From: Clostridia bacterium
GTDB lineage: Bacteria > Bacillota > Clostridia > Christensenellales > Borkfalkiaceae
DNA: 36,004 nucleotides
Direction: 5' to 3'
NCBI GenBank assembly: GCA_900767195.1
Contig: CAAFYG010000121.1
Coordinates: 1 to 36,004 of the forward strand
Position numbers and translations under genes: made by a program. This document shows, one piece after another, positions 8,671 through 18,421 of the stretch. The notes under the pieces were generated by a model that saw only the letters and a program-made list of their open reading frames with translations, was not told the origin of the DNA and made no database searches. How positions within the stretch are numbered: position 1 is the first letter of the stretch; every line of letters begins with the position of its first letter.

Positions 8671-11600
8671 GTTCAAAGCGAAAGAAAAAATTAATTTTTG
8701 CATCATTGATTTGTAGCGCGGTTGTCTGTTTTACATTACCTATCGTATTTAAAACAGACAATGCTGCAGCGGCTGCCTTTGAAATAAACGGGGTTTCTTA
8801 CAGCGAAACCTATGGCGTTGGTTACCAATTCACGTTATCCGGAGTTACCGCCAATATTGGAGCAGTAGAAATCAAAACGACGGCACTTTTGAAAAAGGAC
8901 GGCGGGGTTTTGGCGCAGACGGATACCTCGGAAACGATAAAATACGACTTGGTGGAAAGCGGAGAATATGAATTGGTGCAATACGCGTTTTATGACGGAA
9001 AGTATTATGCGAAATCATATTTCTTTACTGTCGATAATCGCCCGTTTTTTGATTTTTCTCAAATTAAAACCGAATACAGTCTTGGGGAAAATATAGATTT
9101 AAACGTAACGGCTTATATTGGCGGTAAAGCGATTTTTGCCAATGTAACATTGTCGGATACGTACGGAAAAATCGAATGCGAGAATAGTTATACGTTTTTA
9201 TCGCTTGGCAAATATGTAATTAATGCAGTAGTTGAAGATAATGGTACGAGTTACTCGGATACAAAAACAGTGACTGTAAAGAATGAATCTTACGCGGATT
9301 TGTTCAAGGTGAAGTCTGGAGGCGGAACAGTTACTTCGAATTACGATATGCCGGCAGGAAAAAGAAATGCCGGTAATGGTGTGTATCTTGATTGTTCGTC
9401 GGGAACTATTTACTCTTTTGCAAATGTTGTAAATGTGAATGAATTAAATAAAAATACGCCACTGATTACCTGGGCGCCCATATTGAATGATGTTTACAAG
9501 GGCATTAATCATTTCTATATTCGCATGACGGATAAATATGACGCAAATAACGCGGTAACCGTAGATTTCTTTTCTCACGGCGATTCTTCTATGGGATATA
9601 TTCATATTAATCGCGGCGGACTGTCGTTGGGATTAAACGATAACGGAAAGCCGGCAACAAGTTATAATACGTCGATAGCTTATTCCGGAACTATGTTAAG
9701 CCGATATAAGGATACATATCACGCTCAGGGGTGGTTGTCGTGTAGTTTTTCTCCGGAGGAAAAAGCGTTTTACGTAAAAACCGATAACACGGAAAGACTG
9801 AAACAAGTTTTGGATTTGGACAATGCCGATCATGTAGGAGTTGCTAATATCTGGAACGGTTTTACGACAGGTGAAGTGTATATTGATATAGAAGTGCAAG
9901 GATACGATAAAAACGGCATAATTATTTCGGAATTTTTCGGTACCGATTTGTCGGGTAGTGAAATTATAGATACTGCAGCACCAAGTATTTCCGTAGAAAA
10001 TGAAAACGGCGAGCTCCCCATAGGCTTTACGGGGAAAAAGTATGTTATTCCGAACCCTCTTGGGGTAAATGATTTCATCGAAGGCGCAATATCGGTAGAA
10101 GACATCGAAATTCAAGTCGCAAGAATGAGTGGAGCGAAGATTATAGACTATACCGATGTGCTTGAAAACGGAACTTTTACTCCCGATAAGGCGGGTATAT
10201 ATAGGGTCGTCTATTTCTGTGCCGATTCGAAAGGAAACGAATCATTGGCAATGTATACGTTTGAAGTACTTGATGGCGATGCTCCGGAAGCGTTTTGTGA
10301 TTTGCCCGAAACGATTAATGTCGGTTCACATTATATATTGCCGGATGTGAAAGTAAAAGGACTTTCTAAAATTGTTTCCTCATTCGTTCAATATTATTAT
10401 AACGGAACGTTGCTTGAAAATGTTGCCAAAGAAAGTATCTTGATCGATAAAAAAGGGACGCTCAGTGTAAAATATAAATTTGTTGATTATATAGGAAATG
10501 AAGTTAGCGGAGAAAAAAATGCAAATTGTATCGTTTCGGATGCTGCGGTTTTAAATATTGTCGGTGTTCCATATACAGCAATAAAAGGACAGACGCTGTA
10601 TTTGTCCGATTTTGAAGCCTTTAATTATAATTATTCAAAGGATAATGTAAATTTTACTCCGGAACGAACTATTAAAGTTAATGGCACGAAACTTGGATCG
10701 GATCTTTCTTACAATGTGACCGAAGAAGTTGGAAGTGAATTGACGGTAGAATACTCGGCAGGCGGAAGTACGCTCGTAAAAAAAATCAAAGTAATTTCAC
10801 CTAAATATATTGCGGATTATTTTTTAACCGATGCGGAGAAATCCGGAACAGCCGAAGGGGTACAATTCCGTTTAGATGACGATATTCAAGTTCAGACTGC
10901 AAACCCGATGTATGTAACGGATAGCAACGGTTTTGAAATTAAATTCTCGGTAAACGATGGGGCGAGCGGATGCGTGATATTTAAGATGTCTGCATTTTAC
11001 AACGAAAATAAAACGTTGGTTATGTGCGTAGATCTTGCAAAAAATGTTTTACGTTTAAATAACGATCTTGCCGAATATCCCATTACTCGTTCGGGAAATA
11101 TTGTGACGATTTTGTATCGTGATTCACAAAAACAAATTGCTTCTGTTGCGACAATTAAAAACTTTTTAAACGGAACGCAATTTGATACGATGGAGAATAT
11201 GGCGGATTTTTCGCTGGAAACGAGTGGTTTTTCAAGTGGAGATACCCTTACGCTTTGTTCGCTTGGCGGAATGTCTTTAGCTCAGACGTACTCAAACGGC
11301 GAAGCAAACGAATATCGGGATAATGCCGTGCCTACATTGGTGTATGAATCGAAGAGTCTTATATCAAACGGAGTATTACTCGCGCCGGCTACAAAAGCTT
11401 GGAAGTTTTTATCGGGTATGACAAAAGTGACTGTTACGGTTTATTCTCCCGACGGAAACAGATTGATAAATAATCAACCTACAGTAAAGGATTACTACGT
11501 GGCCGTAGATAAATTCGGATCGTATAGTATTGAATTTAAAGTCAATTACGGTAACGGCGCAGTTAAGAAGATTTCGCTGTCGGCGACATATTTAGATGAA

Positions 11601-11867
11601 ACGCCCATTACGTTTGAGTTTTCGGAAAATTTGCCAACGACGAAACAAGTTGGTGAAGTTTTAAGAATGCCTGAAGTAAAGGTTTTAACGGCGAATAACG
11701 TAAAATACTATTTTTGCGTAACGGATACGAGCGGGAAAAGCGTTATTTTAGGCGAAAAAGACTTTATAACTTTGTCGAGGTTGGGAAACTATAAAATTAC
11801 GTTTGTTATTTTTAATGATAGTCAAATTGAAACGAAAGCGTTTGTCGTTACCGTTACGGAAAAATAA
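8667..11867 (+). CDS. Large exported multidomain surface protein with Ig-like domains
   Basis: 1066 aa from the ATG at 8667, which has GGGAGG upstream, overlaps the permease stop, and gives a clean signal peptide (lysine-rich start, hydrophobic core, Ala-rich cleavage region near residue 35). It looks like a chain of beta-sandwich domains. One region at about 435-530 resembles bacterial Ig-like/DUF5011 folds (GTFTPDKAGIYRVVYFCADS); the regions around 210-430 and 710-880 look like jelly-roll carbohydrate-binding modules. No catalytic motif was recognised. No LPXTG, lipobox or C-terminal membrane anchor is present, so attachment to the cell would be indirect. The position between a sugar importer and other exported proteins suggests glycan binding at the surface. 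The function is inferred and no family name is certain. Confidence 0.75.
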   Translation: MSSKRKKKLIFASLICSAVVCFTLPIVFKTDNAAAAAFEINGVSYSETYGVGYQFTLSGVTANIGAVEIKTTALLKKDGGVLAQTDTSETIKYDLVESGEYELVQYAFYDGKYYAKSYFFTVDNRPFFDFSQIKTEYSLGENIDLNVTAYIGGKAIFANVTLSDTYGKIECENSYTFLSLGKYVINAVVEDNGTSYSDTKTVTVKNESYADLFKVKSGGGTVTSNYDMPAGKRNAGNGVYLDCSSGTIYSFANVVNVNELNKNTPLITWAPILNDVYKGINHFYIRMTDKYDANNAVTVDFFSHGDSSMGYIHINRGGLSLGLNDNGKPATSYNTSIAYSGTMLSRYKDTYHAQGWLSCSFSPEEKAFYVKTDNTERLKQVLDLDNADHVGVANIWNGFTTGEVYIDIEVQGYDKNGIIISEFFGTDLSGSEIIDTAAPSISVENENGELPIGFTGKKYVIPNPLGVNDFIEGAISVEDIEIQVARMSGAKIIDYTDVLENGTFTPDKAGIYRVVYFCADSKGNESLAMYTFEVLDGDAPEAFCDLPETINVGSHYILPDVKVKGLSKIVSSFVQYYYNGTLLENVAKESILIDKKGTLSVKYKFVDYIGNEVSGEKNANCIVSDAAVLNIVGVPYTAIKGQTLYLSDFEAFNYNYSKDNVNFTPERTIKVNGTKLGSDLSYNVTEEVGSELTVEYSAGGSTLVKKIKVISPKYIADYFLTDAEKSGTAEGVQFRLDDDIQVQTANPMYVTDSNGFEIKFSVNDGASGCVIFKMSAFYNENKTLVMCVDLAKNVLRLNNDLAEYPITRSGNIVTILYRDSQKQIASVATIKNFLNGTQFDTMENMADFSLETSGFSSGDTLTLCSLGGMSLAQTYSNGEANEYRDNAVPTLVYESKSLISNGVLLAPATKAWKFLSGMTKVTVTVYSPDGNRLINNQPTVKDYYVAVDKFGSYSIEFKVNYGNGAVKKISLSATYLDETPITFEFSENLPTTKQVGEVLRMPEVKVLTANNVKYYFCVTDTSGKSVILGEKDFITLSRLGNYKITFVIFNDSQIETKAFVVTVTEK

Positions 11868-11885
11868 TGGATGGAGGAAAACTCA

Positions 11886-13925
11886 ATGAGAAAAGCCTTA
11901 AAAAAAACAATCGGGGTTTTACTTGCAACAATCACGATCTTTGCTGCAGCTTCTTGTTCTCATAACGATGAAAACCGCGGAAACAAGGAACAAACACGAG
12001 AAGTTATATCGATTTTTACGCAAAACGGGAAAAGCGATTACAAAGTGCTGATTTCCGCTGAGGCAGACATAGTTGAACAAACGGCGGCAAGCGAGTTTGT
12101 GAAGTATATTGAACAAACAACAGGGTGTGTTTTACCCGTGGTTACAGATGATACAGCTTCTGCAAATGTAAATGGAAAATATGTTTCGATCGGCGAAAAT
12201 AAATTATTCAACAAAGTAAAAATCGACAATACAAATTTGAATAAAGAGGGATATGTATTAAAGACGATAGGAAATTCGTTGTTTATAGTCGGACAGATTC
12301 CCAAAGCTACCTTATTCGGCGTGTACGGGTTTCTCGAATATGAAATGGGTTGCAAATTTTTGTCTGCACAATACGAATATATACCCGAATATACTTCATT
12401 TGAGTTAAAAGAAACGGATGAGCGAAGAATTCCGGCGATAGCAACGCGTTGTGTATTTTACGACGCTATGAATACCTTTAATACGATGTATCTTGCGCCG
12501 AAAAACGGATATTCCGTTGCGCATACAACAGATCCGAAAGCAATTGGTGGATCGTATTGGAGTTTCAGCAGTGATGGAGAAGTACATTCTATGGCTTCTT
12601 TTATTTCTTATTCCGAAAATAAGAATAAACATCCTCAATGGTATGGTACGGCGCAAGGCAATATGCCCTGTCTTTCCAACGGATTAAACGCAGAAACGGG
12701 AGAAATCGATCCTCAAGATCGAGAGAAAGACTCCGACGGCAATCTTATTGCCGGCACAACGTATATAGAGGCGTGGATCAATAAGTCGATTGAATATCTT
12801 CAGGAACATCCCGATTGTGAATATATTACTTTCGGGCAGCCGGATGTTTCCGATTCGATCGTGTGTAACTGCGAAAAATGTCAGAAGCAGTTATCGAAAT
12901 TAAATTATAGTCGAAGTGCGCAATTTATGGTTTGGGCGAATACAGCCGCGAAATACATACAAGAATGGGTACAGGAAAATTGCCCCGGGCGTAAAGTACG
13001 TTTTGCGCGAACGGCATACGCATGGAGCGAAGGCGCGCCCGTAAAGCAAGTAGCTGAAGGTGTGTATGAACCGATTACCGAACTTTGTCGTCCGCGTGAA
13101 GATATGTCTATCTGGTGGATTCCCATCAACGGGTGCTATATTCACGAACTTTGCGATGAAAACTGTAACACTAACGCAAACGGCACGGGCGCGGCGTGGA
13201 AAGGATGGAAACAAATTGCCAATGACTTTTTAGTGTTTGATTATAATGTGAACTATACGGAATATCTTTCTTATTTTCCTAATATGAACGTTTTACAGGC
13301 AAATTTGCAAGAGTATGTGAAAGAAGGTGTTTCTTCGTATCTTTTGGAAGGCTCACTCGGCTCATACGATTATTACGAACAGGATATGCAGGCTTGGGTT
13401 GCGGCAAAACTTATGTGGAATCCGAATCTTGATGTGCAAGAACTAGTCTCCGAATATAATCGTTACTATTATGGCGAACAAGCGGGGAAAATCGCAGACG
13501 AATTGCTGTGGTATTTAGAATCGCATTTCAATTATCAGGCGAAGGAACAAAGCAAAGTTCAAGGTCAAACGAGGTGTATACGTGTATATTCCGGCTATGA
13601 ATCGTGGATGGTATCCGCTAAAACGCTGAATAAATTATTTTTAACACAATGCTACGATTATATCGAGCGCATACGTGCCGTCTATGACGCCGATGCTTCG
13701 CTTTCGTCAACGCAAAGAGAGCAATATGAAGAGAATTTGCAACGCTTTGAGGTGATGATCGATTTTATGAAATATAAAAACTACGATTCCGTTTCATTTA
13801 CGACGGACGCCGAAAAGTATGATTTTATGGTATCGTTTTTCGACAAAGTGGAAAGACTCGGCATTAAAAAATTTAGTAAAACGGGTAAAACCGTATACGA
13901 CGAAAGAGTTTCGCTTGGGTATTAA
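11886..13925 (+). CDS. DUF4838 family lipoprotein, putative surface glycosidase
   Basis: 679 aa from the ATG at 11886, with GGAGG 8 bases upstream; an ATG five codons earlier would overlap that site. Lipoprotein signal with lipobox AASC (Cys24), so it is anchored outside the membrane. The N-terminal domain (IVEQTAASEFVKYIEQTTG...) matches the alpha/beta domain that precedes alpha-glucuronidase/hexosaminidase-like barrels. It is followed by a DUF4838 barrel with the family's cysteine cluster C327-x-C329-x-x-C332 (SDSIVCNCEKC). DUF4838 proteins are often found in polysaccharide loci and are thought to be glycoside hydrolases, but their reaction is largely uncharacterised. This is the only exported protein in the cluster with a likely catalytic fold, so it could make the first cut before import. 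Confidence 0.85.
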   Translation: MRKALKKTIGVLLATITIFAAASCSHNDENRGNKEQTREVISIFTQNGKSDYKVLISAEADIVEQTAASEFVKYIEQTTGCVLPVVTDDTASANVNGKYVSIGENKLFNKVKIDNTNLNKEGYVLKTIGNSLFIVGQIPKATLFGVYGFLEYEMGCKFLSAQYEYIPEYTSFELKETDERRIPAIATRCVFYDAMNTFNTMYLAPKNGYSVAHTTDPKAIGGSYWSFSSDGEVHSMASFISYSENKNKHPQWYGTAQGNMPCLSNGLNAETGEIDPQDREKDSDGNLIAGTTYIEAWINKSIEYLQEHPDCEYITFGQPDVSDSIVCNCEKCQKQLSKLNYSRSAQFMVWANTAAKYIQEWVQENCPGRKVRFARTAYAWSEGAPVKQVAEGVYEPITELCRPREDMSIWWIPINGCYIHELCDENCNTNANGTGAAWKGWKQIANDFLVFDYNVNYTEYLSYFPNMNVLQANLQEYVKEGVSSYLLEGSLGSYDYYEQDMQAWVAAKLMWNPNLDVQELVSEYNRYYYGEQAGKIADELLWYLESHFNYQAKEQSKVQGQTRCIRVYSGYESWMVSAKTLNKLFLTQCYDYIERIRAVYDADASLSSTQREQYEENLQRFEVMIDFMKYKNYDSVSFTTDAEKYDFMVSFFDKVERLGIKKFSKTGKTVYDERVSLGY

Positions 13926-13937
13926 GGGAGAAGAAAG

Positions 13938-16142
13938 ATGAGAAAGAAAACGAAAAACATCGCTTTTTTAGCTCTGATTTTTACATTCGTTTACGCGTTG
14001 TTTTTTGCGGTGCAATTACAAAACGGATACGAAAAGGTGTTCGCGGAAAGCACGTCTTACGTGACGTCATCGGCAACACCCGTTGTATATACGATAGAAG
14101 ATTACGTAGCGTTAAATGCCGAAGGCATCAATGTAAAAACCACGGGAAAAGGCGAGGCGCGCAAAAGTTGGCAGATTTCCGGCCTGTGGCAGGATAACTG
14201 CGAGTTGCGCGCCGGAATTAGCGTATCGAATAATAAATCGAACGTTTCGGATTTGCGTATTTATTTCGGCGGAAACAGTCCTTGGAATACTTATGCGTTA
14301 TTATTGAATTACCCGCAAGGAAAACTTACGTTCAAAGCGGAAGGCAATAAGTCCGAAGAAAAACGATCGCAGATTGTTGCGGAACACCTTGCACTCGCTT
14401 ACGGCACGGATTATAAGCTTGAACTTTCTTATACAAAACTTTTAAGCACGGCGGACGGAAGTTATTGCGGCGATCAATTCGATTTGCGATTTTACGATGA
14501 AAAGAAGCAAATCGACATCACTTGGAATAGCGTTTTTCTTGGAGAAGAACGTTGCGCCGAATCGTGGGATTGGGATAATAAAATGCAACCTACATTCGGT
14601 ATGTATATGTACAACGAGGTTGATTTTTATTTGAAGGCATATGATTTTCGGCGCGAGTATTTCGTGCTTGTGCAAGACGGAAATAAACGTGTGCCGTATG
14701 TGATTTCTTACGGTCAGGAATACGATTTTTCCGATTATATTCCCGATAAAGCGGGGTATATCACGAAAGGCTTTAAAACGGTGGTAGGCAATAATGTTTT
14801 GACAGCCCCGATTTCGGGACGTTGGACAACGGATATTACCGAAACGACGGGCGGAAAATACCAGGCAACGTTTACGCCGTACTACGAGCCTATAAATTAC
14901 CCCGTAACGTATTCGTATGATACGGAAAAAGCGACTCTTTCAAACGGCGCATTGCAAACAGTAAACGCCGATAACGTTACCGCTGCATTACCCGTTTTGA
15001 ACATCACTGCAAGCGGCTATGTGTTTTTAGGTTGGTATAAAGATTCGACGTATACGCAAAAAATCACCGCATACGAGTGCGCGGAGGGCGGGTTTACGTT
15101 GTACGGGAAAATCGCGCGCGGCAATACGTTAAAGCTTATTTATCCAAACGGCGAAACGCAAAGCGTGGCTGTGGAGCAAGGCGAAAGCTACACTTTCCCG
15201 TCGCCGCTGATTACGGGTTATCAGCAGGTAAGTAAATGGGAGCAAAGATTCGGCGATGCGTGGGTATCGGCGGAAAACACCGTAACGCCTACCGAAAACG
15301 GCGAATACAGAGCCGTAGCGGATAAACTACGATACACCATAGTTTACGATTTAAACGGCGGCGAAAACAATGCAGGAAACGTATCGGAATTTACGGTGGA
15401 AGATGAAATTACGCTGAAAGCACCCGCAAAAAAAGGATATTTCTTTGACGGGTTTAAAAACGAAAAAGGCGAACGCGTAGGGAAAATCGTTCGCGGCACA
15501 AGCGAAAACATAAGGCTTATCGCAACGTATGTGAAAGATACGTTTGTCGAAAGCGTAACCTATATTCAATCGCAGACGGCGGCGTTATTGCCGTTGTACA
15601 CAGTGCCCGAAACCGCGGAAACGCTGATTAGCGTTTTTAAAGGAGAAATGCCTGTGGGAATATCCGAAGGGAAAGCCGTGTTTAACGAAACGGGAGATTA
15701 TATCGTGGCTTACGATATAACTCTTATCAGCGGAGAAACGGTGCGAAAAACCGTAATCGTTCACGTGATCGCCCCTACAATCGTAACGGGCGGCGAATAC
15801 CGGGCAACTTATTCTGCAGGAGAAAAGATTGAGCTGATAGACGCTTCGTGCGACGATACTACGCAAAGCGTACTTATCAAAGTGCTGAAAGACGGAAAAG
15901 AAATAGCGTATCAGGATTTTTCTTTGACCGCGGAAGAGGGCGCGTATACCGTGAAATATTACTTGCAAAGCGGTATGGCGCAAGAGATAGAGCGAACGTT
16001 TACAGTAGAGAAGACTGAAAAATCGGGATGCGCTTCAAGTAAGGTTGTAAGAAATACAATAATCGTTACGGTTATCATCGTTGCGCTTGCCGTGAGTGCA
16101 ACGGTAATAATAAATAAAAAACTCAAGGAGAGAAAAAAATGA
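13938..16142 (+). CDS. Membrane-anchored surface protein with InlB-type repeats
   Basis: 734 aa. An N-terminal signal (basic start, then FLALIFTFVYALFFAV) is followed by a jelly-roll-like region (about 45-235). Then come repeats of the InlB/Flg_new type: a degenerate one around 319-394 (GYVFLGWYKDSTYTQ) and a clear one around 465-535 (YTIVYDLNGG...). The end has a hydrophobic membrane segment at about 706-724 followed by KKLKERKK, a C-terminal membrane anchor in place of a sortase signal. The ribosome binding site GGGAG lies shortly before the ATG. The product would stand on the cell surface and could hold glycan or other surface proteins. The gene end overlaps the next start (ATGA), which suggests a fixed ratio of the two. 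No catalytic residues were recognised. Confidence 0.75.
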   Translation: MRKKTKNIAFLALIFTFVYALFFAVQLQNGYEKVFAESTSYVTSSATPVVYTIEDYVALNAEGINVKTTGKGEARKSWQISGLWQDNCELRAGISVSNNKSNVSDLRIYFGGNSPWNTYALLLNYPQGKLTFKAEGNKSEEKRSQIVAEHLALAYGTDYKLELSYTKLLSTADGSYCGDQFDLRFYDEKKQIDITWNSVFLGEERCAESWDWDNKMQPTFGMYMYNEVDFYLKAYDFRREYFVLVQDGNKRVPYVISYGQEYDFSDYIPDKAGYITKGFKTVVGNNVLTAPISGRWTTDITETTGGKYQATFTPYYEPINYPVTYSYDTEKATLSNGALQTVNADNVTAALPVLNITASGYVFLGWYKDSTYTQKITAYECAEGGFTLYGKIARGNTLKLIYPNGETQSVAVEQGESYTFPSPLITGYQQVSKWEQRFGDAWVSAENTVTPTENGEYRAVADKLRYTIVYDLNGGENNAGNVSEFTVEDEITLKAPAKKGYFFDGFKNEKGERVGKIVRGTSENIRLIATYVKDTFVESVTYIQSQTAALLPLYTVPETAETLISVFKGEMPVGISEGKAVFNETGDYIVAYDITLISGETVRKTVIVHVIAPTIVTGGEYRATYSAGEKIELIDASCDDTTQSVLIKVLKDGKEIAYQDFSLTAEEGAYTVKYYLQSGMAQEIERTFTVEKTEKSGCASSKVVRNTIIVTVIIVALAVSATVIINKKLKERKK

Positions 16143-18154
16143 GAACGAAAACGAAACTTTTATCTGCGCTTCTCGGCGGCGTTGCTTGCGTAGCTGCGGC
16201 TTTTGCTTTTGTTATTCTTCCGAAAGCGCAACAAGAAGTGGTGCATGCGGAAACTTCGATGGACTGGGTGGACGAGCGGCGTACTGCGGGCAAAGTGCAA
16301 ACGTATGCTAAAGATCCGTCTTCGGGTATGTATTACAGTGAAACAACGGACGCAGCGTATGCTTGCGATTCCGTGATCAATTCTACGGGCGTGAACCCTT
16401 GGGAAAATATCGTGCAGATGAATCTGACGGTGTATTCTTTTAACGATCCGAACGGGCCGAGTAGTTTGTTTTTTGACGGCGGTAGTGGCGCGGCGGATAA
16501 ATGGAATGTTCCTTTAATCTACGTATCCGAAAAATATGCCGGTGTGCGCGCAGGATGGAATACAGGTTACGATACGAAAGATTCCGTGGAAAGCAACGGC
16601 GCACATATCGCGGTTGCAAGCGGAAAAACTTTTGAATACGGAAAGAAGTATAATGCGGAGTTGGCGTTCGGCAACGTATTTGATGAAACGGAAACGACGA
16701 AGGTGATAGGATATACCTATTATTTCAAATTGTGGTCCGGCGAAGACGTATTATGGAATTTTACTAAAACAACGAAAACAAAGGCAAATATCAATTTTGC
16801 CGACAGCAGCGTTCAAACGGAAAAAATGACGATCGGAAGAATGTTTACTAATATTTTTTCCGTTGCGGCTTCCGAAAGCGTAAAGGCTTATAGCCTGGAA
16901 AGCGACAAAGATATCAGCTATTATTGGGATAATAAACATCCCAATAACGAGCCGATAGAATGGAATGCTGCCGAAACCACACAGTCGCTGCAGTTTGGAA
17001 GCAACAACCAGTTATTTGCTGAATACTACACTATTCCGGAAGGGAATACGGCTTTATCTTTCCGTTTCAAAGCAGAAAGCCTTTCTTCAACAGGCTTATT
17101 TACGTTCGCCTGGGGTTCAGCAAGTCGTTACAACGGGAATGCAAGAGTTTATGAATTGGACTACACAAATAATAAAATTCGGGTTTACACAGGCGCGTGG
17201 AAGCGTAGTGTAAAAGAGGTGCCGTTTACGCTCGAAGTTGGTAAAAATTACGAATTGAGATTCTCTAATTATTACGATGCGGCTACCAAAGCTGCGTTGT
17301 GGAGATTGCAAATCACGGATATAGAAACAAAAACGAGTGCTTCTGTATATACTTATGATTCGAGTATGGATGTCATGTTGAATCAATTAAACGTATTTTA
17401 CGGCATAAGCAGTGATAATTGGGTAACAACTGACGCTTCTGCAAAATTCACCATTTCGGCGGCGAGCGCGAACTGGGGGGTAACGGTAACCGACGGCAGC
17501 AATACGGCTACGCAGAGAACGGATAAAATTACTTTGCCCTCACACGACGCAGAGAATACAAAAACGTTTATCGGTTGGGCGTCGGAAGGAAAGTTCTATA
17601 AAGAGGGTGCGGAAGTCGTACTCACGAAAAACACTACCTTTACGGCAATGTATCTCGATTTCCACATGGTGCAGGCGGCTGCCGTCCGCGTAACGAAAGG
17701 CGAGAAAAACGCTACGGGTTTGCGCTTTAAAGGTAATGTTAATATGGCAGATTGGACGGCATTAACCGCGAGCAATTCAGATATCGGCTTGTATATGATT
17801 ATTGAAAGAGGCGGGGATAGGAAACAGGCTGCGCAAGCGATCACCGCCGAAGATTGCTACGAAGTGGCGGGTGAAACCAACAAAGAATTTGCCGTAGTGA
17901 TCGATTTGCCGGAAAACGAAAACGAGTATTTTTCCACCGTGTATGCGGCAAAAGCGTTTATAAAAGTTACATACGAGGGCGATACGGAAGCTACGTATAT
18001 CGCCGCGGCGGAAACGGCGAAAAATTCCGTGCAAAATGTGGCGCAGGCGATTATCGATGGAAAAGATAGCACGTATGCGGCGTTCTGGAATGCGTTATCG
18101 CAGGAACAGAAAGATCTTTTAACTACGTATGCGGCGGGTACTCCGCAAAATTGA
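16139..18154 (+). CDS. Exported protein with jelly-roll regions and an InlB-type repeat
   Basis: 671 aa with a signal peptide (MRTKTKLLSALLGGVACVAA, cleavage near residue 38 after HAE). Residues about 55-250 and 280-440 look like two beta-sandwich, carbohydrate-binding-type domains. Residues about 445-506 form an InlB-type repeat (KTFIGWASEGKFYKEG...FTAMY). The C-terminal 165 residues form a separate domain starting AAAVRVTKGEKNATGLRFKG, a pattern I associate with surface proteins of gut Clostridia; its function is unknown. There is no anchor, so it is secreted or held by a partner. The first domain shares a strand pattern (NPWE..., GFGNV/AFGNV, Y-x-x-YLK/YYFK) with the lipoprotein at 18422, suggesting duplication within the locus. 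It starts within the stop of the upstream gene. Confidence 0.72.
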   Translation: MRTKTKLLSALLGGVACVAAAFAFVILPKAQQEVVHAETSMDWVDERRTAGKVQTYAKDPSSGMYYSETTDAAYACDSVINSTGVNPWENIVQMNLTVYSFNDPNGPSSLFFDGGSGAADKWNVPLIYVSEKYAGVRAGWNTGYDTKDSVESNGAHIAVASGKTFEYGKKYNAELAFGNVFDETETTKVIGYTYYFKLWSGEDVLWNFTKTTKTKANINFADSSVQTEKMTIGRMFTNIFSVAASESVKAYSLESDKDISYYWDNKHPNNEPIEWNAAETTQSLQFGSNNQLFAEYYTIPEGNTALSFRFKAESLSSTGLFTFAWGSASRYNGNARVYELDYTNNKIRVYTGAWKRSVKEVPFTLEVGKNYELRFSNYYDAATKAALWRLQITDIETKTSASVYTYDSSMDVMLNQLNVFYGISSDNWVTTDASAKFTISAASANWGVTVTDGSNTATQRTDKITLPSHDAENTKTFIGWASEGKFYKEGAEVVLTKNTTFTAMYLDFHMVQAAAVRVTKGEKNATGLRFKGNVNMADWTALTASNSDIGLYMIIERGGDRKQAAQAITAEDCYEVAGETNKEFAVVIDLPENENEYFSTVYAAKAFIKVTYEGDTEATYIAAAETAKNSVQNVAQAIIDGKDSTYAAFWNALSQEQKDLLTTYAAGTPQN

Positions 18155-18173
18155 AAAAAGGAGGAATACGGTT

Positions 18174-18314
18174 ATGAAAAAGTTATATTCAACTCCTCGC
18201 GTAGACGTGGCATTCTTGCCTGTTACCGATATAATTTGTTCTTCGAACAACGATATTATCGTAAAAAATTCTGATTTTATCGACAGTGTGGTAGATGGTT
18301 TCGGAGATTTTTGA
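18174..18314 (+). CDS. 46-residue peptide of unknown function
   Basis: The ATG at 18174 is preceded by an excellent AAGGAGG (18158-18164), better than those of most genes here, so translation is likely. The peptide begins MKKLYSTPRVDVAFLPVTDI, then ICSSNNDIIV, and ends in an acidic, aromatic tail. It has no real signal peptide or membrane segment. The pattern 'MKK.Y..P.v.....DvI..S' resembles short proteins often seen in gut Clostridia beside surface-protein genes, but I know of no assigned function. A modified-peptide precursor, a small regulator or an accessory of the neighbouring surface proteins are all possible. It lies 19 bases after the InlB-repeat protein and just before a strong hairpin. 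Confidence 0.65.
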   Translation: MKKLYSTPRVDVAFLPVTDIICSSNNDIIVKNSDFIDSVVDGFGDF

Positions 18315-18357
18315 ATAACATAATCCGTTTGTTATGAAGGAATAGAAGTTGCAAATC

Positions 18358-18398
18358 AATGCCGCGCTGTTCGGAATACGGCACCGAAGCGCGGCGTT
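18358..18398 (+). other. Intercistronic hairpin between the small peptide and the lipoprotein gene
   Basis: GCCGCGCT at 18361-18368 pairs with AGCGCGGC at 18388-18395 and extends outward by three weaker pairs. Inside, TCGG (18371-18374) pairs with CCGA (18384-18387). It is GC-rich in an AT-rich gap and is followed by GTTATTTG, not a clean T-tract. It may be a leaky terminator or an mRNA-processing/stability element that sets the level of the genes on either side. Confidence 0.6.
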
Positions 18399-18421
18399 AT
18401 TTGAAACGAAGGGAGAAAGCA

